Shown: piece by piece, positions 24,317 to 34,307 of the stretch
How positions within the stretch are numbered: the first letter of the stretch is position 1
Layout: each line of letters opens with the position of its first letter
Assembly (NCBI GenBank): GCA_907163375.1
Contig: CAJQUW010015437.1
Span: 372,001 to 436,000, forward strand
Origin: Prostheceraeus crozeri
Taxonomy: Eukaryota; Platyhelminthes; Polycladida; Euryleptidae
Direction: 5' to 3'
Length of the DNA stretch: 64,000 nt
The notes under the pieces: generated by a model
Told to the model about the DNA's origin: nothing
Seen by the model: only the letters and a program-made list of their open reading frames with translations
Database searches by the model: none
Position numbers and translations under genes: made by a program

Positions 24317-25740
24317 CTGAAATGAAAACAAATCTAGTATTTCAGGAAAGATATATGCATCGAGTGAGAATGTTTACATATAGAATAACAAGTCAGTATT
24401 AAATTCTTTGTAAGCGCTACCTTCATTATGAATTTGAAAATCAAAAGGACTGTCTGCTTATTCATGGCTTCGCTTTTTCTCAAAGGTGAACTATAAACAA
24501 GTTAAAATACATGAACACTAGAGCTAGTGAGTAAAATTGAAACTACACGTATGTAGCACGCAAGAATGATGACGTCAGCTGCTAATACATTCTATAATGT
24601 CGGAAATCAAAGAAATGCCGTTTACAGGTACCTTCTACTTAGATAATGCATTAAACGACATTTTCAGTGCATAATCAATCAGAAGCTAATTTTCAATTTA
24701 GTTTCATGACATAAAGTCAGTCTTTCTGTGCACATAATAACGGCAGTACTTCTCTGATGGCAACACTTTGAGTCACTTCACCATCTTGAATCCTTGTTCA
24801 GATTGTGATAAAATGTCTGTCTTTCTGTCACACTCGGTCAAGTGTCGTCTTGCTGCCGACTGGACACCCTTGGTTAGTATTTTTTCTTTGATAGTTACAC
24901 AGAATCAGATTTTTTAAGCGTGTCACTTTGCTAGAAGTGCAAACTGATTACAAATCGACACATGCAGGAACTTGCTAAGTAGGCAAAAAGAAATTTTGAT
25001 GCCTGACAGAGATAGGAAAAACAGTCGTGCGTCATTTGCAGATTGCTGTGAATTCCTTCAAATTGCTCCGATCACCACTATTCCTTCATATATGAAGAAT
25101 TCAGATCAGTGTGCAAAAGTTTTCTCGATTATGTTGGTACTTCCGGTCATTATTAAAAAGTTAGCAGACGCACGAAAAATTCATTCACAAACTTCTCTGT
25201 AGAACTTGACATCATCTATGTCTCTTTGATGTGTGATCAGATGGACAACAGTCACTGACACTTAGCGCAATTTGGCGTGTTTAATACCAAAGTGGCTGCT
25301 TATTGTTCGATTGCTATGGCAGTATGTCAGCAGATTGTGCCTTTTTATTAGCGCTACTTGTTCTGATGCTTCCTTTCTGGTTAAACAGAAGAAGAGACGA
25401 CCTGTCTAATTTTGTGTATAGTTCACTTCAGAGAACAAGAGAGGCCAAGAACAAGCAAAACGATGCATTTTGCACTGTTCTGGAAAATACAGACACACAT
25501 ATATATATTTCTGTAGCATATTGCACCCAGACTTTTCATTGCGAGCAAAAACAAAATAATTCTGCCATACTAGCTTCATGGCTTCCAAGGCAACATCTTC
25601 AGTGGTGAGAAACAACACGGTTACATCGCAATCTTTATATACGTAAAAGGAACCAGTGGGCAAAAGTAAATGGATTTCACAAATGTCTATCAAACACGTG
25701 TCTCCGGCTACAAGTACAGAAGGGACAATATTTTTGACAA
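24317..25740. other. Intronic or intergenic stretch with a dispersed repeat
   Basis: The segment 24928-25190 is related to 56351-56613 in the same orientation. Short open frames on both strands are not supported by any family resemblance. If the exon at 24144-24316 is real, part of this stretch is its intron. Confidence 0.35.
24928..25190 (+). repeat. Dispersed repeat, copy 1
   Basis: Diverged direct match to 56351-56613. Shared strings include GACAGAGATAGGAAAAA versus TACAGAGATAGGAAAAA, AGTCGTGCGTC and TCATTATTAAAAA. One plus-strand frame keeps a similar peptide in both copies (VFSIMLVLPVIIKK and VFSIMLALPIIIKK), so the copies may descend from a coding segment. Confidence 0.6.
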
Positions 25741-25770
25741 TTTTTGACTACATATATATGTAGTCAAAAA
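25741..25770. repeat. Perfect 30-bp palindrome
   Basis: TTTTTGACTACATAT followed by its exact complement, directly beside the mariner terminus that begins at about 25773. It may be a preferred insertion site or part of the older target. Confidence 0.85.
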
Positions 25771-25772
25771 TT

Positions 25773-26960
25773 ATGCGTTCAATAAGTGGCCGACCTCACG
25801 CATTTAATTTTTGATTTAGTTGTCGATGTTTCTTTTACAGTAGAACATGTGTATCAAAGCTCGTTTAATACCAGAATTTCGAAAATAGCGGTTCATTTTC
25901 CCTTCAATTTTCAAATTTCAAAATTCGTAACTTACATCAACTAAAATTCGTAACGTTCAATCTTTAAATTTTCAATTTCTTGCTTTTCTAACCTCAGTCA
26001 CTAAGTTTCTTATTCATTCATCACTAGCCAGGCAGTTAACAGTCATAATGAGCCGCTGTTGTTCTTATGCGCTGCTATTGACTCGACTATTACGCGCGTG
26101 GCCATGACTGACTGCATGAGTCATCTGAGCCATTGTTCAATGTGCAACACGATCTGTGTGCATTCTGATCGAAGTTGACGAAAATGACGTTGGAAGTCTC
26201 GCAAGTTGAATATCGCAGTATCATCAGATTCTTTGTTTTAAAAGGGACTCCTGTTAAAGACATATTTAATGAATTGAATACTGTCTATGGCGAAAGTGCT
26301 CCTTCTCACACGACTGTTAAATATTGGGCAAGAGAATTCAAAGGTGGTCGAGTTTCAGTCGTCGATGAAGCAAGAGAAGGAAGACCTATAGAAATTTCTA
26401 TCGACGAGGATCTGATAGAAAAAGTTCAGAGCGACCGACGAATAACAATGAGGGAGTTGTCAACCAAATTCCATTGTAGTGTTGGAGCCATTAGTGAACG
26501 TCTCAAAGCCTTGGGAATTCGAAAGCTTTGCTCAAGATTTGTGCCTCCGTTCCTTTCTGCTGAAATGATGGAACGCAGAAAGGCATGCTGTTTGCTGAAC
26601 ATCAATACTTTTGAACAGCGTGGTGAGCAATTTCTTTCCAACATAATCACCGAGGATGAAACTCCCTTAAGTCGCTATCTACCTGAATCAAAGAGGGAGT
26701 CATCAGAATGGAAACTTCCAGGAGAGAAGCCATCGAAGAAAATGAGATCTTCAACGTCGCATCGGCGCGCGATGATGCTGTCTGTCTTTTGGGATAGACA
26801 TGGCATCATTATGCTCAATTTCGTGCCGACAGGAAGAACCATTAATGCAAAGCATTACAGTGATCTTGTAGTGGAAGTGAGGAGAAAACGGAGAAAGTAA
26901 ATAAATGTCCCACTATGGCTTCTCTACGATAACGCACCTATTCATAAGGCATTTTGAGGA
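25773..26960 (+). mobile_element. Mariner element, 5' part, truncated
   Basis: The terminus GCGTTCAATAAGTGGCCGACC and about 220 bp after it are shared with 27836-28055. Downstream lies a plus-strand mariner transposase that breaks off near 26960, where Penelope-like sequence begins. The 3' end is therefore lost. Confidence 0.75.
26184..26950 (+). pseudogene. Mariner transposase, interrupted
   Basis: The frame encodes a mariner-type transposase: an N-terminal double HTH (VEYRSIIRFFVLKGTPVKDI, then SAPSHTTVKYWAREFKGGR), linker DEAREGRP, second HTH (ITMRELSTKFHCSVGAISE), and the catalytic region with the first Asp in ITEDETPLSRY, ESKRESSEWK, and MLSVFWDRHGIIMLNFVP. An in-frame TAA at 26898 is followed, still in frame, by LLYDNAPIHKAF with the second Asp, and then TGA. 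The third catalytic position and the C terminus are missing. Confidence 0.8.
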
Positions 26961-27019
26961 AGAGGTTATCCAGTTTCTCTGATGACTTGAGGATCAGTTG
27001 GCAAAGATGACCCTGCATC

Positions 27020-27220
27020 AATATCATGAATCCGTACCTAAAGTTGACTTTAGGAGTGACTAAACATATTGCTGCATGTGCTAAAGATCTACCGTTAAAA
27101 TTTGAGGCTGCTCCATTCTTTCAGCTTCGGCCGAATTCTTCACGCATAGAAAGAGAGCGCAAGGAATCCATTTTTATTTCTATGCTTATACCAACATTGA
27201 ACCAGACCTCAACTACCTGA
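27020..27220 (+). pseudogene. Penelope-like element 3' coding end, copy A
   Basis: The last frame of a Penelope-like polyprotein, C-terminal to the GIY-YIG endonuclease: VTKHIAACAKDLPLKFEAAP and SSRIERERKESIFISMLIP, ending in a TLNQ-type tail. The same peptide pattern recurs in copy B at 27483-27638, and its last part recurs in the minus-strand copy at 57301. No RT or GIY-YIG core precedes it here; the mariner breaks off just upstream. Confidence 0.65.
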
Positions 27221-27321
27221 ACTATGACACGTCTAGCAAAAATCGCAAGGTTTATGTCATTAATTTTTGATTTGGAAGTCTATTCTTCCAATTTTTTTCT
27301 ATTTTGCTTTCCAATAAATTC

Positions 27322-27368
27322 ATTCCCATGAGTAGCCTGCCCTAGACCAGGCGAAGCCGGTCGGGAAT
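27322..27368 (+). ncRNA. Hammerhead-like motif of a Penelope-like element, copy A
   Basis: Stem I is AUUCCC/GGGAAU. The core reads AUGAGUAG where the canonical text is CUGANGAG, so position 3 is A and position 8 is U (a possible A-U pair in place of C3-G8). Stem II is GCCUG/CAGGC, followed by GAA, then the palindromic hexamer GCCGGU as a minimal stem III, and C17 before GGGAAU. It lies 102 bases downstream of the Penelope frame, where hammerheads are known in these elements. Confidence 0.6.
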
Positions 27369-27482
27369 AATTGCTGACTTTTCTTTCGGGTCAAAACTGT
27401 ATTATTTATTTTTATTCATTTTGATTTCAATCGTTTTTTTGATATATATATATATATTTTATGTTTGTTCATATTTTTAAAT

Positions 27483-27638
27483 ATGAGCAAACACATAGCT
27501 AGGTGTGCTAGGAATCTCACTTCGAAGTTTGAAGCGGCTCCCATCTATCTTTTTAATGCCAACGCCAGCCGCATAGAACGCGAAAAGAAGGAGGCAGATT
27601 TCATTTCTTTGTTAAAGCCTCAGTTAAATATAGAATAA
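27483..27638 (+). pseudogene. Penelope-like element 3' coding end, copy B
   Basis: A 51-codon frame, MSKHIARCARNLTSKFEAAP, then IYLFNANASRIEREKKEADF and a LKPQLN tail, closely parallels copy A. It is a 5'-truncated second Penelope-like 3' end in direct orientation about 460 bp downstream of copy A, matching the partial-tandem arrangement common in this retroelement class. Confidence 0.65.
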
Positions 27639-27690
27639 TTTCTATGTTTTATTTCCTGTTATGTATATTTGAGTTTGAATAAATTATTTC

Positions 27691-27737
27691 ATTCCCATGA
27701 CTAGCCTGCGTAGATCAGGTCGAAACCGGTCGGGAAT
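27691..27737 (+). ncRNA. Hammerhead-like motif of a Penelope-like element, copy B
   Basis: Same layout as copy A: stem I AUUCCC/GGGAAU, core AUGACUAG (A3, U8, N7 changed from G to C), stem II GCCUG/CAGGU (a G-C pair of copy A has become G-U), one extra C, GAAA, palindromic ACCGGU, then C17. It lies 53 bases after the stop codon of copy B. The pattern of changes relative to copy A preserves pairing. Confidence 0.6.
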
Positions 27738-27786
27738 TTTTGGTTTTTGGTACTTTGACTTTTTTCCTTGAGTGCTTTTTTGATTA

Positions 27787-27788
<2 letters not shown>

Positions 27789-27832
<44 letters not shown>
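27789..27832. repeat. TA dinucleotide microsatellite
   Basis: Uninterrupted (TA)n of about 44 bp next to a mariner terminus. The reading frame running through it is an artefact. Confidence 0.95.
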
Positions 27833-27833
<1 letters not shown>

Positions 27834-27835
27834 GT

Positions 27836-28300
27836 GGTGCGTTCAATAAGTGGCCGACCTCACGTATTAATTTTTGATTTAGTTGTCGATGTTTCTTTTA
27901 CAGTAGAACATGTGTATCAAAGCTCGTTTAATACCAGAATTTCGAAAATAGCGTTTCATTTTCCCTTCAATTTTCAAATTTCAAAATTCGTAACTTACAT
28001 CAACTAAAATTCGTAGCGTTCAATCTTCAAATTTTCAATTTCTTGTTTTTTGTTGCTTCAGAGGACATGTATCTTACTTCCGAGAGAGACTGGTTACATG
28101 AAAACAAATTTTGCTTTAACATTTTATTTTTCTACATATCCACCGTTGTTTTCGACACACTTTCTCCAGCGCTCAAAGAGGCACGAAGAAGCGTCTTCAA
28201 AGAAGTCGTCTGTCAAAGAAGAAAAAACCTAAACCTAAAACTATCCGCAAACGATTTGATGAACAGAGAAGAACGTGTAATCACAGAAGTAGATTGATCT
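27836..28300 (-). mobile_element. Mariner element 3' end, inverted and truncated
   Basis: It begins GGTGCGTTCAATAAGTGG. The first ~220 bp match 25773-26000 almost exactly, but here they adjoin the C-terminal coding end on the minus strand (about 28230-28100: TDDFFEDASSCLFERWRKC and VENNGGYVEK before TAA). The two pieces together imply a mariner with long (~220 bp) terminal inverted repeats, present as two truncated fragments in opposite orientation. Confidence 0.65.
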
Positions 28301-28715
28301 TTAAACGATGTGAAGGCATTTTATCTATTTATCATCGACTGCAGAAGATTTGTCTAAAATTTGTCGAAATTTCTTCATTTTATATTGAGTTTTAATGAAA
28401 ATAGTCTCTTCAAATCAGATAATATTCTAATAACTTCAACCGGTTTCGATAAGAGGACAGTGAGATGCACTACTGGCCACAATATTCGTCAGGAAGTTGA
28501 AAAGGGTAAAATTATGTACATGTTTACATTGGCTAGTAAATTTGAAATTTGGGCTATCATATATCATTGAAGATTAAGTCGCAGTACATAATTACGAGTA
28601 AAGTCACACACACAAAATCACTCAAGGAATTAGGGCAATCTGACTGGAGATTTAGGTTCAACAATGGGAGATCATTGTAAGACATGCTGCATGTTTATCC
28701 CATGAGGTCAGTCTG
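28300..28715. other. Stretch without a recognisable gene
   Basis: No supported feature. A small perfect hairpin (TCATCAG/CTGATGA) sits at about 28718-28734 just downstream of the minus-strand Penelope frame, but the rest of a hammerhead core is not present. Confidence 0.3.
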
Positions 28716-28718
28716 TCA

Positions 28719-29204
28719 TCAGTTGGCTGATGATTCTGAGTTCCTCTGTTTTTTTTGTTTCTCGTGTCCGTTTAGTTCTTTTATTACAGATACTTTCATT
28801 TCAGATTCATCATGCTTGTGTTCTGTGCAATGAAATGAAGCAACTTTGTCTATATTCTTATGAGCAATGTCACAACGATGTTCATTCATGCGCTCTCTCA
28901 AACTCCCACCTGATTCACCGATATAAATGAAGTTACAGTCATTAAAACGAATAGAATATATAATGTTCTTTGTTATGTATGTTGTGTTACTTTCAGTTGT
29001 TTTGTATGATAAATTTGTAACAGACGATGTTATGAATTCATCCGACGAAAGAATATTACATGTTTTGCAACGTGTGGAACCACATCTAGAAACAATTCCG
29101 TATTCTGCTGATCTTTGAGGTCGAGCATCGTGTAATTTAGAAGAAACTAATAGCTGCATAATTCTTGTTGGAGGTTTCCACCATAGTTCAACTGATATTT
29201 GCAT
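28719..29204 (-). pseudogene. Penelope-like GIY-YIG endonuclease remnant
   Basis: The frame contains the Cys motif that precedes the nuclease in these elements (RCGSTRCKTCNILS) and the GIY-YIG core in altered form (NIIYSIRF, then FIYIGESGGSLRERMNEHRCDI), followed by a conserved KVASFHC-like histidine region. GIY-YIG nucleases nick the target for retrotransposition. The RT part lies upstream on the same strand (29458-29814) in another frame with a broken link, so the gene is dead. Confidence 0.75.
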
Positions 29205-29457
29205 TTCATTAAGAAAATGTCGATGTTTGGCTAGAATTGCCTTTATCTAATCGTATGTCGAAGGATAATGCGGTGCAATCATTGGAATTGTTTGAACATT
29301 TAAGGATTTTTTCTTCTTGATAAATAGTTTGTTCTCATCTATACGCAAAGCTTTACTGCTGATTTGATGTGGCTGCGAAGATATCCTCTCTCGACTAGGA
29401 CTTGGCATAGATCTTGAATATGAATTCTTTCTCGTAAAGAATCAGAGCAAATGTGTC

Positions 29458-29814
29458 TTAGGCTATTCGCAAAGCTTGGGAATACGCTATTGGAGTTTTA
29501 TATTCTGGAGGATGACATGAGGAATAATGTAAAACTGGCGGATATATCGGTTTGCTTGATACACAAATCAGTTCGAACATAACTGTACTGTCAAGAAATT
29601 TAACATTTTTATCACTCCTCTCAAAAGTAAATTTTATGAATGGATGGAAGTTATTAGCATGATTTTCATATTGACGAAGTGATTCAACGCCATGTGTCCA
29701 AATCACAAAATGTCGTCGATACACCATGTCTTTGAACACTGCACTTGATAGAATTTGTTTCTCATGCCAATTCATGAAAATGATGGCGTAGGCAGGCGCC
29801 ATCTTTGTACCCAT
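29458..29814 (-). pseudogene. Penelope-like reverse transcriptase remnant
   Basis: The frame shows the C-terminal half of a Penelope RT: GTKMAPAYAIIFMNWHE, FIKFTFERSDKNVKFLD, SSCHPPEYKTPIAYSQALR. The catalytic box expected as RYIDDIF reads VYRRHFVIW, so both Asp residues are gone. This belongs with the GIY-YIG piece at 28719-29204. Confidence 0.8.
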
Positions 29815-29869
29815 GCTTAGCTCTATGATTTCAGGGACATCTATGATTAATATAAGATATCTAAGGAAC

Positions 29870-30990
29870 GTTCAACTCCCATACCATATACTGGACTGGA
29901 GGCCAGTGACTCTGGTAGACTTGATTAATGACGGTACTTTGTGCACATCAGGATAAAACCGTGAAACAAGTTGTAAACAACTATCCAATACTCTAGCAAG
30001 TGCATTCATACAGGGAAGCTGTTGAAAGAAGATTCTGGATCCAGTCAAGAAGAGACTAAAGAATTACAAAACTCCAACAGCTGCAATATGAACTGCTAGT
30101 GATTGAAATTATTCATCTGTCTTAGATACTTGGCCATGCCTTTTATTCTACTATTCTTTTTGCGAAAAACGAAACTGTTCACCTACAGCACGTAGCATCA
30201 GTGGGTATCGGTGTGGATTCGGAACATTTCATACATGTTTATTTTTTATCCAAATAGCAGGCTTATTGCAAAAAGACTTGCTTGCGAAAATCGATTCAGC
30301 AATGTTTTTATTTGTTAGAGAATTATGCACTCTTTCTGGAAAATTTTTGATAATTTATTTCCTTTGTTCAAAGGAGTCATGGACTAAATCCTGATCCTAA
30401 TGGAGTGATCAGTGACGATTTTACTGGCTACGACACTCATTGCATAATATGTCCATGCTTTATTCATTGTTATACAAGCAAAAGACATGATTAAAATCTA
30501 AAGAAAATCTACCGATGATGCAATCAATACAAAACAAAATACAAAATACGAAACAATCAATACAAAAATACAAAACAAATTGAAACGTCAAAAATTGATA
30601 ATAATTTGTTTGCTACAACTAATGAAAATGCAAGAAGCTAAGTAAGAATTGCTCGAAAATCCATTCCTTTGGAAGATCCTTTATCAAGATTTTGGTGGAA
30701 AAGTGCAACCAGTGCTGTCTTTCCAAGTGCGATGTCAATATATTCTTATCGCTTATTACACATCTCATGATTATACCGTACCTGTGAGGCCTTTCCGTCT
30801 TTTATTCAGGCCATTCCGTCTGTGAATATCTTTCTATCTTATGGCCAAGCGAACTGAAACTCTGCAATACTCGCACATTGCAACATTGAAAAGTGGAAGT
30901 GCAAAAGACATGTTTGGTAGGAAAACATGTTTGGTAGGATTCTATATTAGCAGTTTTCAAGCAATGTGAAGCGAATGTCAAGCACTATTA
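29870..30990. other. Mostly unassigned; possible upstream Penelope traces
   Basis: Minus-strand pieces between 29815 and about 30070 may continue the Penelope RT in broken frames, but I could not support individual motifs. The stretch 30510-30590 is rich in ATACAAAA repeats. Nothing else is seen. Confidence 0.3.
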
Positions 30991-30996
30991 TACGAA

Positions 30997-31299
30997 TTAA
31001 TCATTATTTATGAAGATAATCTCACCAGGAATATTGTTTTGACAAGCTGCCTCCGAACATAGATTCTTCGCTGATTTCACTAGATTGTCGGTGAATGACT
31101 TCGCATGTTGAACAACATCACCGTCGCTGATATCTGGTGATCGATTCATTTCACTTTTAGCATCTGTTCTCAACTGATTTACTTCTTCATTGACTTCATT
31201 GTTGAAATGATTGAACTTTTTCTTGATATCACCGAAAAGAGAACATTGTCCTGTGACAAGGAAGCTGCAGAGTACGAGGAATAAAATGCTGAAATTCAT
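30997..31299 (-). CDS. Small secreted protein or first exon, ~100 residues
   Basis: Starting at the ATG at 31299 the product opens with a strong signal peptide (MNFSILFLVLCSFLVTGQC) and continues as an amphipathic, charged helix (LFGDIKKKFNHFNNEVNEEV) with two later cysteines (LCSEAAC). An in-frame ATG ten codons upstream would place charged residues before the hydrophobic core, so the later start is preferred. A TATA-like TATGTATAAG lies about 110 bases upstream (31404-31413). A good splice donor (CCTG|GTGAG, exon end at 31026) falls just before the apparent stop, so this is probably a first exon and the last ten codons may be intronic. Family not recognised. Confidence 0.5.
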   Translation of the reverse strand: MNFSILFLVLCSFLVTGQCSLFGDIKKKFNHFNNEVNEEVNQLRTDAKSEMNRSPDISDGDVVQHAKSFTDNLVKSAKNLCSEAACQNNIPGEIIFINND

Positions 31300-31419
31300 C
31301 TTCGCCAAAATTGCTCCAATGTCGTTCAAAATTCTCCGCAGTATTGCACTTTGCCACAGACAATTCTACTGACTCAGACGTTCTTGGAAATCAGGTCCAT
31401 TCTCTCTTATACATAATTT

Positions 31420-33796
31420 TTAATGGTCACGTCTGATATTTTATTTATGTTTGGTTAACCGTATCGCAATTCAATAGATGTAGTTCAATTCAATGGATGT
31501 GAATAATAGCTATTGTAGGCTTAATTATCATTCCATTTAAGTTGCATCTCCGTCTCGTTCACCAAAGGGCATATGCGTCTCCTTATCTCCATCCCGACAA
31601 GGGTTTAGTAAATCGTATTTTTCAATGTTGCTATATCAATGGTTTTGTGTTTTTGTATATTATTGCAGAATTTTGCATTCTTTTCAAGTGACCAGCCTAC
31701 AAAACCTCGACAAATTCAAAGGATGTTTAGGTGAGGGATGTAGAGAATTTTGATCCCTGAATAATTATGTGCCATATATATTCTTAAAGTCAGCTTGAAA
31801 GTTATCAAGGTGCATTTCATATGGCATTCATAAGTGTTTACTTGATTATATGAAAACCGAAAAAAGAAATATTGGCAAGTCATGAAATGAATGATATCAT
31901 ATACAAAGTCATGGAAATTCATGGTGGCCGTTCTTCAACAAAGACATGTACACAAAAAATGAAAGTCTTTCGTCGAGATGTTCTGAATGATAGGATGGGA
32001 TCAAAAAGCGCTCAGAGCGAGCACTAAGAGAAGGGAAAACTGATTGTGACAGTGATTAGTGTCCTCTAACTTCTTGAAAAGCGGCAAGGAGACTATCCTT
32101 CGTCTTACATCCTAATGGTTCAAAACAATTTTGATTACAATCTCTTCCAAATATGATACGAGGTACTCATCTCTGGAGTTTCTCAATCTTATCACTCAGG
32201 TTGGCAGACAGACAGACAAACAGAGGCTCACAATACTCGTGTATTGTGTAAACTACTCAGCAACTTGTAAACAATAAATAGCTCTGCTCTAGAAAGAAAG
32301 TTTTAGAACTCGAAGACATGGCGTTCTTTGAAGAAAAAATTCCTGTAAAATAAAAATGGAGTTTGTACGACAAATTACTCGGCCACGTTGCACTTAAAAT
32401 TGTATGACTATCAACAAAGTCGATGCCCAGTATACACTCATGAATGTATGCAAGTTGAGAATATTTAAATAGCATTTATAGATTAGGGATTAAGATAATT
32501 ATGAGACTTTTCGATGTTTTTCTATCAAGAATGAGTAGAAATGTCGCTTTATTAGTGCATTTCGAAAAAGCTCATGGTGCCCCACAGCCGGTTCATGGTG
32601 CCCCATGGTCTTCGCAACGTTTTTCTACGCGATATCTATGTATGTTCAGAAAATAGTTCAATCCAGCGGAGCTACCATGAATAGGCCGACGCACCAACAT
32701 TGTCACAATTGGTGAGTTTAATTCTTTAACATCAATTGATTTCAGTCAAGGACTAAAAAACTGAAAAATGGCTCACGGTGCCCCACTCTTCTCTATAAAA
32801 GTACATTTCACATTTGCATGACATCAAAAGCTCATTTAATAAAATCGAAACTGTGATCACATTGGAGATTTAATTAATACCGGTACTGAGTTGTCACTCT
32901 ACCTGAATCTACTTCTTTAACAATTCTGTTTTTACCAATAGACACAGAGGTAGAGAAACCCTAATTTGTTGTGGGATGTGATGATACCATAGAGACATTT
33001 TTGTAAAACCAGACTTGCATTGCTTTCTTACTACTCAGATTTCTGAGAGAAAAACATTACTTTAATGAAGCAATTACATTACTTCCGTTGAATTACTGTA
33101 TTGAAAAAATTATTGATACGCTACTGTGGTAGTTCACTAATTTATGCAAATCTAGAGCCAATGTCATAAAAACTATTTGACACAGCATAATGCATGTCAG
33201 ATAAATTCATGAACATAAGAAAAGATACTATTTTTATCACTAATGTATCGTTGATACAAGTAAGTAGTAGCACTTTGTTGTGCGATGATACCTTCCATTC
33301 CAGGAATCTCATTTCAAATCATTGAAGGAACAATGGATTCAGAAGAATGTCTGTGACGATTGACTGTATTGACCCTGCATCATCCCTGTATTGACACAGA
33401 AGCGTATATTTGATAAAGAAATTTTAAACACGGTAAGGAAGCTACCCATTCGGCTGTCTCCGTGCACAACTGCTTGGATTCTAACCTTCCAAACAATGAA
33501 TTGGACGCTCTTGACCCGTCCAGTGAAAACCCGTCCGAACATATAGTGAATAATTCGTACGTAGCACTTGGGAGATATTCGCAAGGATCTCTACAAACCA
33601 CCGAGACCAAGGACAGGCAAGCACTGCGCGAGGAATAAGCTAGAAAACATTAACTTACTAGTGCAGTCACGCGTATGACAACTAGCTTCGTCACCGATGG
33701 GTCACTTTAAATATTCTTGTTGTTATTGTTATTTTAAAGAAAATACTTAGACTACTGTATAAACAAAACATATCAACAGCATCCTTCATTTTTATT
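31420..33796. other. Stretch without a recognisable gene
   Basis: AT-rich. GGTGCCCCA-type strings recur at about 32578, 32599 and 32778. The segment 33194-33290 matches 56937-57020. Two overlapping minus frames at 33339-33610 have no family resemblance. Confidence 0.3.
33194..33290 (+). repeat. Dispersed repeat, copy 1
   Basis: Direct match to 56937-57020, beginning ATGTCAGATAAATTCATGAA; both copies are followed by AAGTAGCTAGTAG-like text. Confidence 0.6.
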
Positions 33797-33802
33797 AAGC
33801 GA
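33797..33802. repeat. Target-site duplication of the Polinton, left copy
   Basis: AAGCGA, identical to 51077-51082. Six-base duplications are the hallmark of Maverick/Polinton integration. Confidence 0.9.
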
Positions 33803-34242
33803 AGTAATGGGCAAAAGACCGTTCCAGGACACCATAAAATTCAAAAAAATAATATCTTTAAAAACGACATAAATTCATGAATTTAGACCCTTTTTCAGGT
33901 TTTTAAGACCTAAATTCATGAATTTAGTCGTTTTTAAAGATACCGATTTTTCAAAAAATGGTACTTTTTAAATGGTCTAAATTCATGAATTTTGGTCATT
34001 TTTCAGGTTATGAAGACCTAAATTCATAAATTTAGGCGTTTTTAAAAATACCCAATTTTCAAATTTTTCAAAATCTCAAATTTGAGAATTACAATTTTCA
34101 CCCTTAAAATCATGACCGTTCCAGGACACCGAAAAAATCATAAAAGTTAAGAATCTCAAATTTGTGATTATGACATTTTTCATTGCTTAAATCATGACCG
34201 TTCCAGGACACCGAAAATCATAAAAGTTGAGAATTTCAAATT
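33803..34242 (+). repeat. Left terminal inverted repeat
   Basis: The outer ~280 bp differ from the right repeat at about two positions. An 80-bp segment (34084-34163) is an extra internal duplication relative to the right end. The repeat contains several copies of the palindrome TAAATTCATGAATTTA and three copies of the terminal motif GACCGTTCCAGGACACC (33817, 34114, 34196). Confidence 0.92.
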
Positions 34243-34307
34243 CATGAATTTTATCCATCTTTCAGGTTTTTAAAATATATCATGTGACTAATAATATTTC
34301 TTTAAAA

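Noticed and set aside
27768-28007. 79-codon open frame through the TA repeat
   Set aside because: It translates a microsatellite and a transposon terminus; there is no coding signal.
28700-28740. CTGATGA on either strand near the end of a Penelope frame
   Set aside because: It is part of a small TCATCAG/CTGATGA palindrome; no GAAA-stem III-UH segment follows at a usable distance.
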